Source: Roseburia faecis (lineage in GTDB: Bacteria; Bacillota; Clostridia; Lachnospirales; Lachnospiraceae). From it: 64,000 bases of DNA. This document shows, piece by piece, positions 59,333 through 64,000 of this stretch. The position numbers and the translations under genes are program-made. The notes beneath the pieces were generated by a model. It was given only the letters and a program-made list of their open reading frames with translations, was not told the DNA's origin and searched no databases. Every line of letters starts with the position of its first letter. Within the stretch, counting starts at the first letter, position 1. The DNA lies in the NCBI RefSeq assembly GCF_001406815.1, contig NZ_CVRR01000037.1:153554-217553 (forward strand), written 5' to 3'.

Positions 59333-62300
59333 CTAAAAATATCCATTTTCGGCACGTCGTCTTTCTAGGTCAGAATCATATACATATCTTTGTGACATTT
59401 TGAAAAACACATCAGCAGTCTTCGGGTACTTAATGCTCAAAAAATCTGCATTATCTTTGTAATCTTCTGCAATGTCTTTCTCTGCCCTACCTGCTGAAGG
59501 ACTAAATATTCCTCTTTTATTGAACAACTCACATCTATATTCACTCAGTAAAGATTCATCCCCATATTCCTCTATAATCTGGCACACTGCTTCACATGGA
59601 TAATGACCATCAGCTGCTTTAGGTGCATATACAAACAACCTTCCTAACACATATCCAAACATTTCTTTTTGGTGATTCGAATCAAGTATTCGTATCAATT
59701 TATCTACCCACACCTTAATCTCATCATAACTAACAGTGCCATTTTCTTCACATGGACAAAACTTTGCCATATCAAACAACCTATGTATTACCTTCGCATA
59801 ATTACGAAACTCTTCTGTCTTTCTTTCTTCGGGATCATCACCATCATGTCTAAATATAACTGAGACCATTTCTGCATACATTTCAGGATCGTGCTTTATT
59901 TCCTTTTGAAAGCACTTCATATCTTCCCAGTCCAATAGATAAAAGAATGCAATCTCAATATGCGCTATCTTTGCACATTTATCTCGATCTTCAATGCATT
60001 GCTCCTGTAATGGCTTTAGTAATTCTTTTAAATAATGATCCGTCATCGAATTATTACTTCCTCGTTCCATCACATCAATCCGTTGCATTTTTTCAAGCAA
60101 TTGCTCTGGTGTAAGATTTCGATTTTCATGGAATCTATACAATAAATCCAAATACGTATTAACTGTTCCATACTGCTGGCACTCTGCCACTGCCCAATCC
60201 ATATTATTAGATGAAAACCATCGAAAATCTTTCCAAAATGCACGTTTTATTTCTACTGAAGCATTATCGACTAATGGTTTCTTATCTGTATATAAAGCTT
60301 CGATTCTAAATAGTATAATTCTAAAATCATCATCTAACTCTACGCACTCACTTAATTCGTTTACATTAGTATATACATCAACTCCTCTGCGAGCCAATCC
60401 TTCAATGTATTCTATTGCCATCTCATGTTTACTCTGGCACTTATATAGTGATGCGAATACATTTTTATCAAAAAAATCATCAGCCCAATAATCCGACAAT
60501 ACTCGACCTAGATAGGAAGACTTCTCCTGCGCACAGAGCTTTGATAATAATTCCAGGCTATAATTATTTTCTTTAAACTCGTTTAATTTTTTGACAAGGA
60601 GATCTTTTGTTTTGCTTTCGTTTATATCTCTTTTGTCATCCACATCATAAGGAACTGGATCCAGAATAATACCATCATACGAAGGTCTAAATAGATATTC
60701 AAAATCATATTCTTGTTGGGTGAAGTTTATTGAATCTAGTATATCAAGCATCTCACCAATCAAATCTTCGCCCATAGCCCATTCAGCTGACGCAAAATAT
60801 CGATGCTTATAAACCAGTCTTCTGATGTTATTCTTGATTATCAGCCTTTCATCATCGTCCATCTGTGCAATTTCAAATAATAATTTTTCCTTAATCTTCT
60901 TTCGAATATCTGGTTCAACTTCATCATATATATTTAACAGATCATTCCACCTTTGGGGTTTAAAATCAGTTGCTTTTAAAAGAAGGTCTATATATCCCAA
61001 ATTGGTGTCATACATCTCTTTTCTGGTTATTGTGTCTTCTTCCACATGATTTCTATATTTAGGTGCATGTAAGTCGCCAAAAATACTTGCATGTCCTGTT
61101 GGTAGTGCTCCAAAAATATGGCCCCATGCATTTTTATCTTTTGCTAATGCCTTAGCTGCAATCTCTATTTTGTCATTACTTTTGCTAAATGCTGAAAAAT
61201 TATGCCACGGGCATAGTAATTTCCCAAAGATATCCTTTGGTGAATTTGATTTGTATTCAAAAGATAAATTATCAAGATATAGAAGCCATGAATATGCACG
61301 TGATGCGTATTCTCTCTGTACAAGGAACTCCTCAACTCCCCACAAAATCTCAATATAATCATTCCTGCCGAATAAGAAATCAGATGATTGATTTTCAAAC
61401 AGCTCCATTAGACCCGTAGGATTAATTTGTTCTTCTTCTAGCTTATTAAGCACACTATTCGGTGATACCTCACATAAATCAACAAAAAAGTTTGAAATAT
61501 AATGCCACTGTTCTGAAGTTTGGATATATCCCAAAATTTTGCTTACTAAAGAATCTAACTGAACTTGGCAATTATTATCTTTTTTATAGTAAGCCTTCAT
61601 AATAAGACTACGTAACATCCCTTTTCTTATTACTGCAGACCAAAAGAATTTTTCTCCTTTAAACTGTGCAACAAGCTTTTCTTGAGATGAATATGTGAAT
61701 AGTTTTTCTGCCTCATTTATAACTTCAAGAAGAACATCCTTAAATTTATTCCAGATCTCACTATCATTATCAACATCAATATAATCCCATGCATTTTCAG
61801 CACTTGCCAGATAATATTCCTTTGTTGAATTGATATCTACGATATGAATAAATGGATCTTCATCCCTAGCATATTCCTTTATCTCTGAAATAAAATCTTG
61901 ATACTTAATGCCACTTAAGGATTCTATAACTGCCTTGTCACCATCACAATCTGTCCATTGGCCTATCAATAATGCTGTTTCCTTAATATTGCGATGTAAT
62001 CCATTTAACCATCTAGGCTCTTTTAAATATGCTCCATTAAACAATTTCTTCTTTAACGGTATAAATAGGCCATGAGTCTCTGATACTAATTTATTGGCTT
62101 CATTTATTCCCATCCCCGCTCTCTGTAAAGATGCTGATATTGTAGAGTATGTACGTGGGCGTAAATTTATCTCCCCTTTAATAAATGACGGAACACGTTC
62201 AGTAAATACAAATATATTAGTATTATTAGGAATGGCTACAATTTGATCTGAATAAAACCATGGTATATAAATATTTCCAGCATCCTTTATCTGAAGTAAG

Positions 62301-63055
62301 CTCTTCCAGTCTTCTTCATTCTTCACTATGAATATTGGACGATTTTCTCCTTGCATCCATAATTCATTTATTGTGCAATAGATAGCTTCTTCTTTGCATC
62401 GCGCTTTTATCGCTATAACTTCATCATTTTTCTTACTTTCAAGTGCTTCCTTAAATGTATCGTCATCCACATTAAAGAAGTCAAAACCTATCTTAGGATC
62501 AGTAGTTTGACGCCTGATATCTAAATCAATCGCATCAGCTGATAATATCTCTAAATGTCGACTTTGATATATCTGAAGTTCATTTCTTAATCTCTCAAAT
62601 TTCTCTGCTAACTCCTTAAAGCTTTCTTCCTGCTCTGCTTTCCATTCAGCTTGATATGCACGATCATATTTGTCTGGTGCAACCACCGGAAGTTGCCCCA
62701 TAATTGCAAATAGAATTGCGTTCGCATATGACAGAGCCATGCCGTGCGGGATTTCATATTCTTTCATGATTACCATCAATGAATTGAGTAGCCTATCCTT
62801 TAATTTATATCCTGGTTCATCCTTCAATTCATTGGCCAGCTTTGTCATATTCTCCTTTGAAAGCACGTTGGCCATATCATCAAATAATTGATCTGCATCA
62901 TTTTCATAATCAACAAAAAATTCACCCGTATTAATGAATAATTGTTTTATATCTTTTGCTGTTTTAACCTTCTTCAGTAGGCTTTCACTCGATGAGAGAA
63001 ATAGTTCCGTTCCCCCTGCTTTTGCTAGTTCCACTAATGCTGTCTCGATTATCAT
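59333..63055 (-). CDS. 1240-aa protein of unknown function, STAND/conflict-like architecture suspected
   Basis: No family can be named with confidence. The ~150-residue N-terminus is helical (LFINTGEFFVDYENDADQLFDD). Residues ~185-370 form an alpha/beta stretch with alternating hydrophobic strands (DEVIAIKARCKEEAIY, RPIFIVKNEEDWKSLL, NIYIPWFYSDQIVAIPNNTNIFVF) ending in NEANKLVSETHGLFIPLKKKL. This resembles a STAND-like core, but no Walker A (GxxxxGKS/T) is visible. Residues ~500-1240 are helical repeats (HNFSAFSKSNDKIEIAAKALAKD; NLGYIDLLLKATDF). The A+T-rich gene lies among mobile debris with two small partners. A sensor or effector role in defence is a hypothesis. Confidence 0.6.
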   Translation of the reverse strand: MIIETALVELAKAGGTELFLSSSESLLKKVKTAKDIKQLFINTGEFFVDYENDADQLFDDMANVLSKENMTKLANELKDEPGYKLKDRLLNSLMVIMKEYEIPHGMALSYANAILFAIMGQLPVVAPDKYDRAYQAEWKAEQEESFKELAEKFERLRNELQIYQSRHLEILSADAIDLDIRRQTTDPKIGFDFFNVDDDTFKEALESKKNDEVIAIKARCKEEAIYCTINELWMQGENRPIFIVKNEEDWKSLLQIKDAGNIYIPWFYSDQIVAIPNNTNIFVFTERVPSFIKGEINLRPRTYSTISASLQRAGMGINEANKLVSETHGLFIPLKKKLFNGAYLKEPRWLNGLHRNIKETALLIGQWTDCDGDKAVIESLSGIKYQDFISEIKEYARDEDPFIHIVDINSTKEYYLASAENAWDYIDVDNDSEIWNKFKDVLLEVINEAEKLFTYSSQEKLVAQFKGEKFFWSAVIRKGMLRSLIMKAYYKKDNNCQVQLDSLVSKILGYIQTSEQWHYISNFFVDLCEVSPNSVLNKLEEEQINPTGLMELFENQSSDFLFGRNDYIEILWGVEEFLVQREYASRAYSWLLYLDNLSFEYKSNSPKDIFGKLLCPWHNFSAFSKSNDKIEIAAKALAKDKNAWGHIFGALPTGHASIFGDLHAPKYRNHVEEDTITRKEMYDTNLGYIDLLLKATDFKPQRWNDLLNIYDEVEPDIRKKIKEKLLFEIAQMDDDERLIIKNNIRRLVYKHRYFASAEWAMGEDLIGEMLDILDSINFTQQEYDFEYLFRPSYDGIILDPVPYDVDDKRDINESKTKDLLVKKLNEFKENNYSLELLSKLCAQEKSSYLGRVLSDYWADDFFDKNVFASLYKCQSKHEMAIEYIEGLARRGVDVYTNVNELSECVELDDDFRIILFRIEALYTDKKPLVDNASVEIKRAFWKDFRWFSSNNMDWAVAECQQYGTVNTYLDLLYRFHENRNLTPEQLLEKMQRIDVMERGSNNSMTDHYLKELLKPLQEQCIEDRDKCAKIAHIEIAFFYLLDWEDMKCFQKEIKHDPEMYAEMVSVIFRHDGDDPEERKTEEFRNYAKVIHRLFDMAKFCPCEENGTVSYDEIKVWVDKLIRILDSNHQKEMFGYVLGRLFVYAPKAADGHYPCEAVCQIIEEYGDESLLSEYRCELFNKRGIFSPSAGRAEKDIAEDYKDNADFLSIKYPKTADVFFKMSQRYVYDSDLERRRAENGYF

Positions 63056-63084
63056 ACTTTAGTCACTCTCCTCCGTTTTTATTC

Positions 63085-63285
63085 TTATCCCTTATGGTAC
63101 TCCTCCAACATTGTCCTTAACTTCAATAATTCCTGCCGGTTAAACTTCTCCAGTTGTTCTCTAAATGATGCCGCTTTCATCTGCTGATATTCTCTGATGT
63201 ACTTATCGCTATCCGGACCATAATGGATCTCACACGTAAAATGTGGTTCCTTATACTGATTTGGATGAGGATTCTTCTCTTCCAT
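63085..63285 (-). CDS. 66-aa hypothetical protein of the three-gene operon
   Basis: The short protein (MEEKNPHPNQYKEPHFTCEIHYG... LLKLRTMLEEYHKG) has a polar N-terminus with one Cys-His pair and a C-terminal helix. Its start lies 35 bp inside the end of the membrane protein gene, a coupling typical of an operon. Function unknown. Confidence 0.5.
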   Translation of the reverse strand: MEEKNPHPNQYKEPHFTCEIHYGPDSDKYIREYQQMKAASFREQLEKFNRQELLKLRTMLEEYHKG

Positions 63286-63800
63286 CTATATCCCACCTTT
63301 CACCGATCTGATCATCTGATAACGATTTCTTAGCTCTTATGATCCCTTTCACAAGGATTCCTCCACAGATCACGATTCGTAAAGCCCAGTAAACTACCAT
63401 AAATCCGACTACTGCAGATGGAAATGTCTGTTCAATGTACTTCTGCCATAAAAGCTCTGCTGGGATTGCAAGTATGAAATAGGCCGCAATGGCATACATC
63501 AGGGTCGAAATAATGATTCCAGCAGGAACTGGTTTCTCTTCACTTGCATACTTACTGGAATTAGTAGTAAGGAATACAAGGTTACCAACCAGATAAACCA
63601 ATGTAATAAACACACAATAGCCAATGGAATCCGGCTTCATTGCATCAAAAATAAACATACTGATGATGCCAACCATAATCTCACTGAAGCAAAGCGCAGC
63701 TGCCCTTCCGGTCCACTTGATCCGCATTAGAGCAGCAATGATTACTTCAACGATTATCAGAATCACACAGTAATTCATAAATGGATGATCCGGTACAATC
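63251..63800 (-). CDS. Membrane protein, first gene of the three-gene operon, possibly cut by IS66
   Basis: From the ATG at 63778 the protein has 175 residues with five hydrophobic helices (MNYCVILIIVEVIIAALM; ALCFSEIMVGIISMFIFDAM; GYCVFITLVYLVGNLVFLT; IIISTLMYAIAAYFILAI; VGFMVVYWALRIVICGGILV) and an acidic soluble tail. The frame stays open upstream (IVPDHPF before MNYC) until the IS66 end at 63801, so the true N-terminus may have been lost. Confidence 0.55.
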
Positions 63801-64000
63801 GTAAGCGCATAGTTTTAGGGCGTACCCTATAAATGAAATCTGACACCCCGCGCTAGGATGCCAGCCATGCGAGTATTTCACTACATTTTATTTACAAGTT
63901 TCCTGAGCCAATTTACTACACGGGGCAAATTGTTCCAATTCCCCGTCTGACATTTCAGCACCAGGACGATGCTCCAGAAGGAAGCTCAGATATTTAAGTG
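63801..64000 (-). mobile_element. IS66-family element, 3' end (continues past window)
   Basis: The sequence from 63801 starts GTAAGCGCAT, matching the GTAAGCG terminus typical of IS66 inverted repeats, and leads into a transposase end on the minus strand. Its insertion point lies about 22 bp before the membrane gene's ATG. Confidence 0.65.
63888..64000 (-). CDS. IS66-family transposase, C-terminal end (partial)
   Basis: The frame ends ...LKYLSFLLEHRPGAEMSDGE then LEQFAPCSKLAQETCK and stop at 63888. The LLEHRP and APWS-like (here APCS) stretches fit the C-terminal helix of IS66 TnpC proteins. Only the last ~37 residues lie within the window. Confidence 0.5.
   Translation of the reverse strand, partial: LKYLSFLLEHRPGAEMSDGELEQFAPCSKLAQETCK

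Overview
The window is chromosomal DNA from a low-to-mid GC Gram-positive anaerobe, most likely a gut Lachnospiraceae (Clostridium cluster XIVa). The grounds are strong GGAGG ribosome sites, lipoprotein signals of Firmicutes type, T-box and cobalamin riboswitches, a sugar ABC operon with a GntR/LacI-type regulator, an Agr-like two-component pair and Tn1549/Tn916-like mobile debris. The genus cannot be fixed from the sequence. No rRNA, tRNA or CRISPR array was seen.

Bases 1-21,300 are mostly ordinary chromosome. They hold a FliB-like methylase fragment, an XRE/membrane-protein pair, an alcohol dehydrogenase coupled to a YkvI-like transporter, a MYG1-family protein with an extra C-terminal domain, a divergent pair of holin-like peptide genes, a sugar ABC operon with its regulator, pgi, a diguanylate cyclase, a FUSC protein, a flavin reductase and a seven-unit 51-bp tandem repeat. 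Bases 21,375-27,720 form a cobalamin/corrinoid uptake operon (lipoprotein CbiK-like chelatase, binding protein, permease, ATPase) behind a cobalamin riboswitch that carries a 77-bp hairpin element twice inside it and once in the leader.

Bases 27,725-32,650 hold a LanFEG-like ABC transporter with its two-component system, preceded by direct repeats, and a frameshifted ECF sigma gene with an anti-sigma remnant. Bases 32,650-37,000 are an A+T-richer patch: an 840-bp gene-free stretch rich in hairpins, a methyltransferase fragment, nagB, a HAD phosphatase and an IS110 element with a candidate bridge RNA. Bases 37,095-47,200 return to chromosomal genes: MerR/lipoprotein, LUD protein, amidase, ECF S-component, TetR-ABC exporter, a T-box-controlled BASS transporter and an M15 peptidase.

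Bases 47,300-64,000 are accessory. They contain a WYL-like/helicase/DUF2726 protein, a lone AAA ATPase, a RelE-like toxin-antitoxin pair, a run of truncated conjugative-element genes (integrase, MobA/L relaxase, GNAT, MobV, VirD4, DUF5688), an Agr-like sensor/regulator pair, a second holin-like toxin module and a three-gene operon (membrane protein, 66-aa protein, 1240-aa protein) whose 5' end is cut by an IS66 element. That operon is the best candidate here for an undescribed, possibly defensive, system.
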